Shown piece by piece: positions 1-11,143 of a stretch of DNA of 64,000 bases; the stretch's first letter is position 1; every line of letters begins with the position of its first letter. Position numbers and translations under genes: made by a program. Under the pieces are notes generated by a model that ran no database searches, had not been told where the DNA came from, and saw nothing but the letters and a program-made list of their open reading frames with translations. The DNA comes from Zerene cesonia (lineage: Eukaryota > Arthropoda > Insecta > Lepidoptera > Pieridae): assembly GCF_012273895.1 (NCBI RefSeq), contig NC_052113.1, forward strand, positions 1,240,001 to 1,304,000, in the 5' to 3' direction.

Positions 1-1102
1 GGTACGTTTTCTAAATGGTCAAGCGATCGCACGCAAATAAGCAATATCACAAAATCCCAATTATCCAAATGACATCAAAATTAGCATCCACCCTAACAGC
101 GATCACATCACAGCGCTGAACGTAATTCGATTTCACAAAACAACGAATTTAATACTAATAGAATGACAAAACACGAGCATTAATTTGCATAAGTACCATC
201 GACAACAGAATTAGCATAGCTCAAACAAATTTCATCAACCGAAATACACACACGAGCGGGTAACAGAGCCACCGATTTCCATTCACGAGCCCTGCGATAT
301 GCGGAGGCAAATTAAAAGCGCTCACTATCTCATACGAGAGATTGGCTTTACAAATTTCATAACACACCCGCAAGAACTACGCGTCAGTTATTTCATATCA
401 ATGATTTTATTTCTTGCAAATGGGCGTGCGTATTAAATGTACCAAATGGAAAGAAAATATAACAAGAAAATAAAAGGGTTACGACATAAATTCATCATGA
501 CCTATGTAAGTTCTCGAGAGCAACAGTCAAGAATTTAATAACCCTCCAGACAGTGAAATGTTATCGACTGTAAAATCAAGTTCTAGTTATAAAATATAAC
601 TGAATTATTAAAGTACAGTTTAAACAAAGTAACGAACCTTGTAACCTTGACGAGTGAGAGTTTTTCTTCTTGATCATTTTTAATTTATTTAATTGTATGC
701 CCCCAAGTCTTTTATTAAACCGTGTTCGTCTATTTCTTGTAGATGCACTATATAACTTTTCAACCTTACATTTTCCTATATCCCAATTTTTACGATAAAT
801 GTTCACGTGTGTTTATTTATTCTTTTGTGTGCATTGTACAAGAGTTCAAATAAATAAATAATAAGAGTCTAAAATTTTGGACACACAAATCGATCCACAG
901 TACCAGGCAAGCAGCAGAGGGAGCGAGTGAACCGCAAACTGACTTCAGTCCGCTGCAGTTAGTTTCGCCCGCAACAAGATTGTGTCGGCCCACCGCTTCT
1001 TGTGTTACTAACAATTTCGTAGCGGTGCTGCATCACGTCAGCTTACAGCTGTCGAGTCCAGCTTGTAAAGATTCTTGTACACACATTAGTACATAATACA
1101 TT

Positions 1103-1531
1103 ATGACTGAAGATAAAGACGTTACTGAGGATGAAGAATGTATTGCTATTTATGATTATGTTATAACAAAGGACGTAATTACGATTAATAATGTGTACAA
1201 ATCTTATATCCAGGGGGTTACCGCCACCTCTTATAGCAGTCTTAGTATCATAATTAAAGTGACCCTCGATTTGGCAGTAAGCATTATAGTTACGGGCGGG
1301 TTAAGGCGAAGTCTTAAAACAATACTAATTCCTTATTCTAGAGAGAGAAAGCGATGGCGCTTTACTACCTGTACAGCTTTATCTTTTTCCCACACTGGAT
1401 ATTTCCAGCAGTACTATTATACTGCTTCAAGATGTTACAGTAACCCTTCTGAAGATGAATATCTATTTGAAATCAATCTAAATCTAAAGACAAACCACAT
1501 AGATTCACATACATTCTGTATAGAAACATGA
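1103..1531 (+). CDS. Unrecognised 142-residue open reading frame
   Basis: An ATG-started frame of 142 codons, opening with acidic MTEDKDVTEDEE. I do not recognise a family. Roughly 150 bases upstream a less AT-rich stretch contains TTCAGTC near 943, resembling an insect initiator. A second, overlapping frame in another phase (1528-1725) follows directly, so a frameshifted relic or a first exon is possible. The frame lies antisense inside the PKC intron. Low codon complexity and lack of homology make chance plausible. Confidence 0.2.
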   Translation: MTEDKDVTEDEECIAIYDYVITKDVITINNVYKSYIQGVTATSYSSLSIIIKVTLDLAVSIIVTGGLRRSLKTILIPYSRERKRWRFTTCTALSFSHTGYFQQYYYTASRCYSNPSEDEYLFEINLNLKTNHIDSHTFCIET

Positions 1532-2185
1532 AACGGCAAAAAGTATTTTTCCAACCATTCTTGAAATGTAACATATGGAGTTCTATGAAACGCATACTTC
1601 ATACACGTGGCCCGTGGTTCGATTTAAAGTTCCATTGTAGAAATATTTCATGCACGTCTATTTTACACAGAATACACGACGGACCGTTTTCCTCATCCAA
1701 TTTTGACTTATTCCATCTTATATAATGTATTCTTTCTTAGAAATACACGTACGTAGAGGTTTTTTATGATAATAAGCATTTTGCGTATTACATATTTGAA
1801 CGTACTTTTATTGAAATAAAATATATTTTGTACTTTTTATATATTACTTGCAACGGTTAGGAAGCATCCCTTTTATCTTACTGTTTTTCTCGTTAAATAT
1901 AAAATAATATATCTACTCTATGCGCAATAAGTGGCCATATCGTGGTAGAAATTTATCTACACGTTGGTTGGTCGCTTTTCCGACGTGATCCAGGGCCCTT
2001 TCCCTGGGAGCTCTGGGTATGCGTCAGCGCAGTCTTCACTATCAAATAATCAAAGAAGTTTGAAATACGCTTCAAGAATAGAAATAACTAAATTGTCTCA
2101 CTTGCTCTTATACAGAGAATACGTAAGGAAATCATTTAATTCTGGCGATCCTAAATTGAAGTTTGAAATAAATCTGATCTAATTT

Positions 2186-2366
2186 TTAGTTTTATAGCAT
2201 TGAAATGCTTTTATAAATGGGAAATTTTATTGAAAGAATAGAAGGGATTTTTTTTTTTTTTTGAAAGAATAGAAAAAGCTCCATCACGGGGCGGGATTCG
2301 AACCCGCGTTTCTTGCCTAACCGTAGCAACGCTTAGCATTTCGGCCACCCGGCCACCTCGTCAAAA
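2186..2366 (-). repeat. tRNA-Ser-like SINE copy
   Basis: Read on the minus strand, the right end gives a tRNA-like head with GAGGTGGCCGGGTGGCCG (A-box region) and GGGTTCGAATCCC (perfect B box), followed by an A/T-rich tail ending near AGCATTTCAATGCT. The head resembles tRNA-Ser 5' and T-arm sequence, but no proper anticodon stem is evident, so it is not called a functional tRNA. A related copy sits at 23938-24115 in a RacGAP intron. Confidence 0.7.
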
Positions 2367-3734
2367 ATCCCCATATCTGATCGTTTAAAGTGGGTCAAAG
2401 TCTAGTCTAAAGGAGTCGGTTACATACAAACATACAGGTGAAGCTAATGAAAAGCGTATAAAGGGTAAAATGATATAACCCAGTGTGTTCACGCCGATAA
2501 TTTCATCGACGCCACACTAACACGATTAGGCGAACTCGATTTTATATTTCTAAACAATATCGCGCTTCGAATTTGAATATTTATTTATTTTTATCGTAAC
2601 ATTTTTTAACAAAAAAATAAGCATTAAACTAATGGAATTACTGTGCAGCATACAACAATAATTATTATAAAGAGAAAATATTTTTAAACCTATATAATGA
2701 ATTAAATGAGATTTAACAAAATCATTATTTTTAAATTCAAACTATTTTTATTATTACTATTGTAACACACACATTTTTCCAATTCTTTATAAAGCCTTAC
2801 AAATAAAACTGCCTATTCAAATGAAAATTTCCCTTAAACACCGACGTAAATCTCACTGGACTTCCTTTTCTTTAACGTCCCATCCAATTCTTCCGACCTT
2901 TTCTCGTGTCTTATAAATTGTTCCGGAAAAGATTTATACCGACTCGTTATTTTAGCCAAACTCTTCGAGTTCAAGACAACCGGTTGTATGCAATTGCCAT
3001 TCATGATGTGTGCAGAAATTTAATCTATTCTAAAAATAATGGAACTTCTCCAAAAACCAATTAAAAGAGAAAAAAAAAGAAATGGAAACAATAATTTCAG
3101 GCATATATAAACACAGGTAACAATAGGAGGTATCTGTAATGGTATAAACTATCTATAGCACGACGAAAAATGCAATTACTCAATTATAAAATACATACAT
3201 ATAATACACACAAATACATACTCCATACATACATACATACAACTATTTGCTTTTTCGTTTAAAAATACACGTTTACGTTTTTGTAAAACAAACATTTTTA
3301 TATCTACATACATTTTTCCAATCCACACTTCTATTAACTATACAGCATTTATTAAATCCTAGCTCATATAAAATATAAAATAAACTCGTCTCGAATAGCT
3401 TATACATATAAATAAGTCTTGTCTTTTGTTACTCTATAAAACAAAATGGGCGTCGTTTTATGTGACAAGATGGAGTTATAACACGACTCTGGATGAAATA
3501 ACTGTGTCCGACAGTAAACGCGGCGTACGGAATTCATTTTATGTTTATTGCGGATAATTATTTGTCAGTCTATGAGAATGTTAGCTTTGGCTGCGCTGCC
3601 AATAATGCAACTTCGGTTAGTAACCTTGTTAGCGGTGACCAAGCAAACAATTTGATCATTATTTCACAGAGAAAATAATGTAAAAATATCACCGATTTTT
3701 ACAAAGGCCGCAAAAATCTTTCTTTTTTATTTTA

Positions 3735-3832
3735 CTTTTGTTTGAAGTTGCAGCTTTCTAATGGTGAAAGAAATTTTAAAATCGCTCCAGTAGTTTTTGA
3801 GTTTATCCATTACAAACAATAAGAGTAAAAAT
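3735..3832. repeat. Helitron-type repeat fragment
   Basis: Contains the phrase about a 'gttgcagctttctaatggtgaa' type core (shortened: GCAGCTTTCTAATGGTGAA) followed by AAATCGCTCCAGTAGTTTTTGAG. The same core occurs in the clearer CTAG-ended copies at 16573-16730 and 51340-51480. Ends are eroded. Confidence 0.45.
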
Positions 3833-5420
3833 ATGCGAAGTTTCTGAAAAAAATATTAATAATAATAACTCATAAGGTATGTCCTTACTGCGTTGAATCT
3901 GTTAATTAACTAACTATACCTAGTATATAGTATGAGTCTGAAACCGTATCGAAATAAACGAGCGAAAGTTACACAAAAACTTAATTAAAAAAACAAAAGG
4001 AATACGACAAAACTTTAAATGAGATGTCTCGTTATGTAATTCCATGGAAATCTAATAACAACATAACTTCATAAAATGATCTTTTCATAAAGTGTATTTT
4101 AATACATCATACAAAAGGTTGCTTAATAATTTTTTACCATTTGGTTAATTCGCAAATATATCACACAGCCCGCAACCTTTAGAACATGCTATCAAATTTA
4201 TTCGTAACCTTTCGAGCAATATTAAATTTAGCTTGGCTGCCAAAATATAAACCCGGGGGACGGATAAATATAGGGGTAAAACACATATACACACATTTCT
4301 AAAAGCCAATTAGAAATGTTAATTAAAAGTATTGTCCCATTCATTGACCCACGAAATAAACACTCGCAACGCACCCACACAGACATACACACGTGGTTAT
4401 TAATTAAATCATAATTAAAGTCTTCTATGTTGCCAGTTTTCTGCGTTATTCTTCAATTTACGATATTTTTGGTATTAGTAAAACGATAAAAATTTTATTT
4501 GATATCCGATACAATTTACTCGTATATTTCTTATATTAATGGAAAACCTCTTTGCATCATATTACAGTTTACATAAAAATATAAACCTTAATGCTTAACA
4601 TCAAATATAAAATATGTAATGTTAAAAATACGGAGAGGCAAATGCTGAGTAGTCCACCTTATCACAAATACTATCCAAGTATTAGAATAGATCCAATGTA
4701 ATTTTTTTTATTGTTCTTAAAATGTATTCGTTGTAAGCTAAAATGTTGTATTTGGGATTAAATGCATTTTCTTTCTTTCTTTCTTCTTTCTTTCTAAAAC
4801 TATGTTGTGACGCATCAAAAGAGCTTCTATACGAAGTCTAATTGAATAAATAAATGTTTGATTTTGACCTAACCAATCAAACAACTTCATGCAGGACGCA
4901 ACAAATGGCACCAGGGATTGCAATGAATCTTGGAGCACTCACACAAAATCCAACATTTCTCAGATACATCTAGACATATACCTAGCTCAAACGGAAGACG
5001 AACACCTGTTAAAACAAACTGCATTGCTTCTGTGGCCGGTTGGAAATTGTTTATATTACCTTATAATACTTGTGGAATGTTATTTTACTATAGATCGATA
5101 TTGTCTCTGACCGGTTTTCCTTTTGTTTGCTATTGCGAGCGCAGAACACGGATTGTGGTTTATACTTGAATTAAAACTATCTGAAATGAATGCTATATTG
5201 ATTGAAATACAACTTAAATTGAATTAAACCTATATCGATAATCATAATGCAATTAGAATGATGCTGTACGGATAAAATATGGATGTTGTCTCTGATAGGT
5301 GTTCATGAAACGAACACGGGTCGCTTCCATTAGCATATAAATAATTCATTCATCCATACATTGTAGAGCACTTAGACAATTTTGATTGTAATTGCGAATG
5401 CTATAGGAGGCTTTTTGTTT

Positions 5421-5695
5421 ATCATCATCATCACTCCATGTATTTTCCTACTGCAGGGACAAAGGCTCCTATTAAGGTTCAGGCCAAGATCCTTCACGCT
5501 GGCCAAATGCAGTTTGGCAGATGTCACATGTCGTCGAAGTTTTAATACTTGGACATGCCGTTTTCCCTACGATACTTTCTTTCACCGTTTCGAGCAGACA
5601 AGTGATAAATCTATTATTTCTTGCACCCACGTCTGGTCTTGTACTTTTGACTTTTCAATTGAAGTCCGAGGGCCAAGCCATTACTATTTTTAGCC
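5421..5695 (-). repeat. GAT-tailed SINE copy, diverged
   Basis: Starts with ATCATCATCATCA, then CTACTGCAGGGACAAAGGCTCC, GGCAGATGTCACATGTCGTCG and TTTCACCGTTTCGAGCAG, and ends near AAGTCCGAGGGCCAAGCCA. This is the reverse complement of the fuller copy at 49163-49465, so the tRNA-like head is at the right. Confidence 0.7.
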
Positions 5696-6258
5696 ACATT
5701 CTATAAGCATGGTGTTAATTTTAGAACATGTAACGAAATTGATTATTAATTGATTATTCGAAGATATTTCAAAACGTTTATTCTTTGTGTCATGTAAAGA
5801 CTCTGATATGCAATAAATAAATAATCGTTACCACGCCATCGAAGCGGAACCACAGAAGAAATCGTGACTTAAAACTACGAGTACAATGAACATCCAGCGA
5901 TACAGCATGCCACCACCGGAGACCACTAGGAAATCTAAATCTACCGCTTTGTAAATGCCCTGCGGTAACACATCAACATGTCACTAAATTGTTCATACAA
6001 ACGCAGAATATATCTCTTCAATTGAACGAATGATTCATCTCGGCGGTGATAATCAAATCACCATTCAGTTACGGCCTTCGATATGTATCGTGTTGCTTGC
6101 ATCGACAAGGTAATTAAGATGTATCTGTTTAGTTCTATTAATTACAAGCGATTACAATTTATGTAAATGGTACATGTTACATTAATAGCAGCAGCTATTT
6201 GCAGTATTGCAGAGAAGATATTAAATTAATTCTAATACTTTTGTATTAAAGCACATAT

Positions 6259-6475
6259 TTTTTATGTCATGTCTTCGTCGACAATGGAGCTGGCGGGTCG
6301 CCTGATGGTAAGCGCTACCATCGTCCATAAACAGTTGCGTAAAGTCGATGGCAGATCTTACGCTTCTACAACTAAATTGAAACGACTTCAAATTGGAAAG
6401 ACTTGGAAGGGTAAGGAAAAGGATATGGATATAGCAGAATACATAGAGTATATGGTGAAATGAAATTTCGATGGG
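6259..6475 (+). repeat. Family-A interspersed repeat (GCCTGATGGTAAG type)
   Basis: Shares GAGCTGGCGGGTCGCCTGATGG, TAAGCGCTACCA and a purine-rich GGAAAGACTTGGAAGGGTAAGG block with other copies at 30255-30510 and 49708-50030. The 3' part with the CCTCCGGCTCCCCC block is missing. No coding capacity; transposition class not determined. Confidence 0.7.
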
Positions 6476-7084
6476 AATGAAATGTTTCAGCTCGATAAAC
6501 TGCCCATATACGTTTTTAACTCTTTACCCTAACTTTCCCCACTCATAAAAATCATAACATAAAATCTCTCCTTTGCGAAGTGAAAGAGAGACAAACAAAC
6601 AAACATACTTTCACATTTCTAATATTAATAAGGATAATCTGCGCATTCAGGTTTTATTACACGTTACATTAAATTAAGCAATGCCGTAATTTAATCATAA
6701 TTTTCCAAGCCAGATTCTCGTTTAATCAACAAGTTAATCAAGCATAATTCATCTATTAATTGATGTAGCAACACTGTATGAAGGATTTATCATAACAAAT
6801 AATGTAGCAATTCTGGAATATCGTAGAAGTTTCTCGATATTCTACACAAAGTTTCCCATTGACCGATCGACGCACTTGACCCGCAATCAACGATCTATCT
6901 TCTAAACCTCTAGACATTATATTTTCTAAATATCTAGACGGAAAATACATTGTTTTTTTCTTGACTCTCATATTATTAGATTTAGCTATATAATATGTAA
7001 TATATTGTATACGACCATCTAGAATACCTAGTCATTAGTTCTCGTCAAAATTTTCATAACTTACGGAGGAACTTTCATAACTAA

Positions 7085-7280
7085 CCCGAGGGCTTTACCC
7101 ACCTTTCTCCGCCCATTCCTTCTTTCTTGTCATCAATCCTTTCCCTATCCTTTACACCATAAAAGCACAGCCACCCGGGACATTCAAAGAGGCACTACCT
7201 CAGCGAATGTTCATGGTCGTCGGTTTTCACTTACCATCAGGCGAACCACCAGCTCAGTTGCCCGTCATGACATAAAAAAA
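7085..7280 (-). repeat. Family-A interspersed repeat, reverse
   Basis: On the minus strand it reads TTTTTTTATGTCATGACGGGCAAC, GAGCTGGTGGTTCGCCTGATGG, TAAGTGAAAACCGACGACC, then the AGGTAGTGCCTCTTTGAATG and purine-rich blocks found in the long copy at 49708-50030. Confidence 0.7.
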
Positions 7281-7342
7281 AATTACTACTACCATAATTG
7301 TCCCCACTAAAGAACCTACAAATAATATTGACAATCGATAAA

Positions 7343-7507
7343 TCTATTCTAATAATATTAAGCTGAAGAGTTTGTTTATTTGTTTGAATGCACTTATCTC
7401 AGGCACTACTGGTCCGATTTGAAAAATTGTTTCAGTGATAGATAGCCCATTTATTGAGGAAGACTATAGACCATATTTGTACCACGGACGAAGCCGGGGC
7501 GGCCTAG
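7343..7507 (+). repeat. Non-autonomous Helitron (Lep1-like) remnant
   Basis: Begins TCTATTCTAATAATATT and ends GAAGCCGGGGCGGCCTAG before TA, matching Helitron rules (5' TC, 3' CTAG preceded by a GC-rich short hairpin). Internal TCAGGCACTACTGGTCCGAT corresponds to the conserved core of the family. Confidence 0.65.
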
Positions 7508-9699
7508 TAATCCATATAATTATTCCCATCCCTGTCTACTTTCCGCATTCCTACATGCAACACCGTGCGTCCGTACAAAACATAACAACATCATTAAATC
7601 TCACCCAACGCCAATCTATCCGAAGTGATGCGCGATTCTTTATCCCGCCGACATTTATAGCGGCGCCATTAATACAACCAAACAAAAGTGTTAACGCAAC
7701 GACCATTCCGTTTTTATTTTAAAGGATTGACTCGTCTCCCGGACTGCTTTACGTTCGTTTGATTTATGCGCCACTGTCTCGGTTTCAATGTGACTGACCA
7801 CATTTGCTATATGTTGCGTTATATCTTCTTTCGCAGTTTCAACGATTTCATTTACATGCTTCGTTTCGTTTGAAGTATAACAGAAACTTACAAGAGATTG
7901 GATCATTTTTATTCAATGTAATGCAATTACTTCTATAGCATAGTTAACGTTATTTACGTATTAGCTCTTATACATCACGTGGGTTTTTTCGTGGTGAATA
8001 ATTGTCAAAACAACAAACGTTTCGTAAATTTGTAAAAAATCCTAACCAATTCGTCGTTTTCCTCATACTTAACATAAATTCTCAGCAACAATAAAATATA
8101 CATAGATACTATTTGTATAAGCGCCCAGCCTTTAACTGCAACTACGAACCAGATGCGATCCATTTAAGCACGAATAAAGCACGATCCTAACAATGCAACA
8201 GCCTCTAATCTATTTATAAAACCTTGCCAAATTCGAAGCGGGTACTACGTATCTATTTAGAGAGCTGATAAGTAGCATATGATGGCACTTAATATGCGAT
8301 TGCCGGCGGCACACCATATGTGAAGTGTAAATAATGGAGCCGCGTCAGCAGATCGTGTTGACTCCGGCGGCTTTCTGTGCGCCTGGTACATTTTATGGCA
8401 AGATAAGACTTTACGAGGCTACGTGTGGACTATTGTGGTAAACATTTATTTATTTTAATTACTATCGATTTATATCCTCAAGAGAAAATGAACATATCAT
8501 TAACAATTATAATTAAATAGGTTAGTAGCGAACTACCTGTCCCCATTCCTATGAAGTTAGGAACAGGAACAGGTAGAACTGGTTTCGTTTCTGTCGTTCG
8601 TTTTAAATGCCCTATTGATGTCAGCTAAAAATGTCAATTTCCCTTCAGATGTAACAGTCTATTTCTTATTATATCTAAGCATTCCCGTATAAAATATGAG
8701 AGAACATTCCTCCAGGCATTTTAAATATTTATGACATTGATGAAATCATGTCACAAAACATCCTTTGTTTAGGACTCTTTATTTGTATAAATGGACATCG
8801 AGACTCGCTCGGTACATAAACGAAATTAGATTTCACAAAAGATTTAAATATTTTACTTCTAAATTAACTGTATATCAATATTTTTATCTTATTGCGAACA
8901 AAATGCATGATTACTTCAGCGAAATATTCTAGTGACCTTCACATGAACTAAATTGGCTGATAATATAGCTACGTATTCATAATAGGGGCTACACTGTTGT
9001 GTGTAATAAACAAATATAGATTATACATTCAAATTAACTATTGCGTAGTTTTGGAAGCCATTGTTACTAACATGTACATATGAAATGTAACCATTCTGTT
9101 GTTGTACTCTACAATAATCTTGTTACTTTATAAGTGAACCGTAGATATTCGTTATACACTAGGTTTTTGCCCGCGTAGTTTAACGAATTTTGAACAAAAT
9201 TCTCATAGGAATGTTTCACTGTGATAAAAGACAGTCTATGTCACTCTTAGACACCTTTATTTATTTAATAGTTTATTTTTATTTTTCTGAAGATTTAACT
9301 CAAAAATACTTGTTCAATTTTAAAAATTCTTATACCATTACCGAGTGACATATTAACCAATCTTTAATCCGGGGCAAAGCAGGGTCAGGCGGCTAGTTAA
9401 TTAAATAATTGTTAATTTAAACGCAGGCTACTCGAACGTCATCACTGCAGAGTGCGGACGAACAAAGAGAACCACGCATCGCTGATTTGATACCGGTTAT
9501 AATTTAGATCATAAACTACATAACAGCGAGTAGGATTTGTGTCTTTGCTTTTATTTATTATTATTATTATTTTTCAGTATTGGCAAAAGTATTTATACAA
9601 TACATTAATGAATTACCGTGTAATATTTTTGTTAAATTTGATATTATATAAGATTTGAATGTTTTAAGTGTTTCAATTTATCATCCTCAATCATCATCA

Positions 9700-9768
9700 A
9701 ATAATTATGGCGTAAACCCTCATAGGAGGCCTGTGTCCCAGCAGTGGGTATGGTATGGTACCATGGGC

Positions 9769-9809
<41 letters not shown>

Positions 9810-9818
9810 TTGATGATG
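9700..9818 (+). repeat. GAT-tailed SINE 3' fragment with (GAT)n microsatellite
   Basis: AAACCCTCATAGGAGGCCTG followed by GTCCCAGCAGTGGG is the 3' end of the SINE seen whole at 49163-49465. It runs directly into an uninterrupted GAT array of roughly 15 units (9769-9818). Confidence 0.75.
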
Positions 9819-10252
9819 AATTTATCATCTCGTGTGACAGCGGTTGTGGATAGCTGTGATACAAAACATCGATGATAGTGTGGTTGTACAATATAATAAT
9901 AATATTTTTAATGTAAATGAGTATAACGAAAAAATAGTTAAAGTCCGAAAAATTTCATCACAGCAAAAAGAAACATTATCTTAAATGTGATTTACATTCA
10001 GGGTTTTAGTAGCTATTTCATAATTAAGGTTACTTCACAGTAGTAAACTTCGATTCAAAACGGAATATATTGTTAGTAGTTTCCTACAATATAAACCATC
10101 CATTGAATAGATCTTTAAACTATCCAAAAACAATTACAACAACATTGCCCAAACTTCCTCATCAAAGTTTACCAATACGAATCGACGTTGCATTTTCCCA
10201 TACAAAAAACTTTAACAACAACCTGAACAAATGATCCATACTACACCTTTCC

Positions 10253-10300
10253 CCTTAGGATGCCTCTGTCCCAGAAGTGGGAACATATGTATATGATGAT
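10253..10300 (+). repeat. GAT-tailed SINE 3' fragment
   Basis: CCTTAGGATGCCTCTGTCCC then AGAAGTGGGAACATATG and a short TGATGAT end match the terminal part of the GAT-tailed SINE. A different SINE begins within about 20 bases. Confidence 0.55.
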
Positions 10301-10317
10301 ACCTCTCTTATGCGAAT

Positions 10318-10556
10318 GCGTGACCGCCTCCTTGGCACAGTGGTTAACGCGTGAGCGTAGAGCCGAGGGGTCCTGGGTTCAATTCCCGGTTGGGACGCAC
10401 AAAAAAAAAAAACAAAAAATGTCTCGGTCTGGCAGGACTCAGAAGGCTGATCACCTACTTGTCCGTAAAGAAAATCGATCAGTGAAACAGATGTACATCA
10501 TCTGCCCCATACCCCAGTGGGGGGCACGGGACTTCGCTTTTTCTCTTATGCGAAAG
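10318..10556 (+). repeat. tRNA-derived SINE with intact A and B boxes
   Basis: Head: GCCTCCTTGGCACAGTGG then TTAACGCGTGAG, and a B box GGGTTCAATTCCC, followed by an A-rich linker and a body with GTCTCGGTCTGGCAGGACTC, ATCACCTACTTGTCCGTAAAG and CATCTGCCCCATACCCCAG. A second copy lies reversed at 60440-60634. Resembles the Metulj-type SINEs known from heliconiine butterflies (family name is from memory, not searched). Confidence 0.8.
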
Positions 10557-10877
10557 CCTAACAAACAAACGTCACAACATCCTCATATCCCACCATATCG
10601 ACCGTGAAGCATCCGCGAGCTGACCTCACTGATCTGTGGGTCAAGAACGAGAAACATTTCGCTTTCATATCCAGATGAATTTAAAGGCCCCTCGAGATAT
10701 GGCGGAGCTTTTAGGCCTCCGGCTAACGATGTTAATTAGATACTGCTCCCAGCTACAAGTGATCGTAACGAGTGAAGTTTCTTTTTTATCCTCAGCGATG
10801 TTTAGTTAACGTAAAGGATCTAAAATAAATAGGATCATCAAAAAGTTATATAAGTTAAATATCAGTTTGCTTTAGAT

Positions 10878-11143
10878 ATTTTGCCATATTTTATTTTAAT
10901 TAATAAATACAATAGTATTATCTTGTATTTAATTTTACGCGAGTATTATACATTTAGGAATTAAAGACTTTTTAATGGATTTTAAACGCGACTTATTAAT
11001 TATCACCATGCTCCCTGTAAAGTGTTCGAAAATGAAACATCGGCTTAATAATATAATGAATAAGTCGCGTTTAAAATCCGTTAAAATGTTTTTAATTTCT
11101 AATACATACAAATTAATTTGTTAAAATATGGCAAAGTATTGGT
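10878..11143. mobile_element. Foldback / MITE-like inverted repeat
   Basis: The left arm contains TTTTGCCATATTTTATTTTAA and TTTTTAATGGATTTTAAACG, followed by CGACTTATTAAT; the right arm contains AATGAATAAGTCGCG, TTTAAAATCCGTTAAAA and TTAAAATATGGCAAA, the reverse complement in the same order. About 55 bases of spacer separate the best-matched parts. No open frame inside. Confidence 0.65.

Noticed and set aside
2283..2362. Possible tRNA-Ser gene on the minus strand
   Set aside because: The B box is perfect, but no proper anticodon stem-loop or acceptor pairing is visible and the repeat tail follows; it is a SINE head.
9155..9400. Possible Helitron between two CTAG-like ends
   Set aside because: Only the end phrases (TTTTTGCCCGCG and GGCGGCTAG) fit; the interior does not match other copies well enough to define one element.
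10318..10395. Possible functional tRNA gene
   Set aside because: A and B boxes are present, but a second copy with the same non-tRNA body at 60440-60634 shows it is a SINE.
10260..10607. 115-codon open frame
   Set aside because: It translates SINE sequence and is not a gene.
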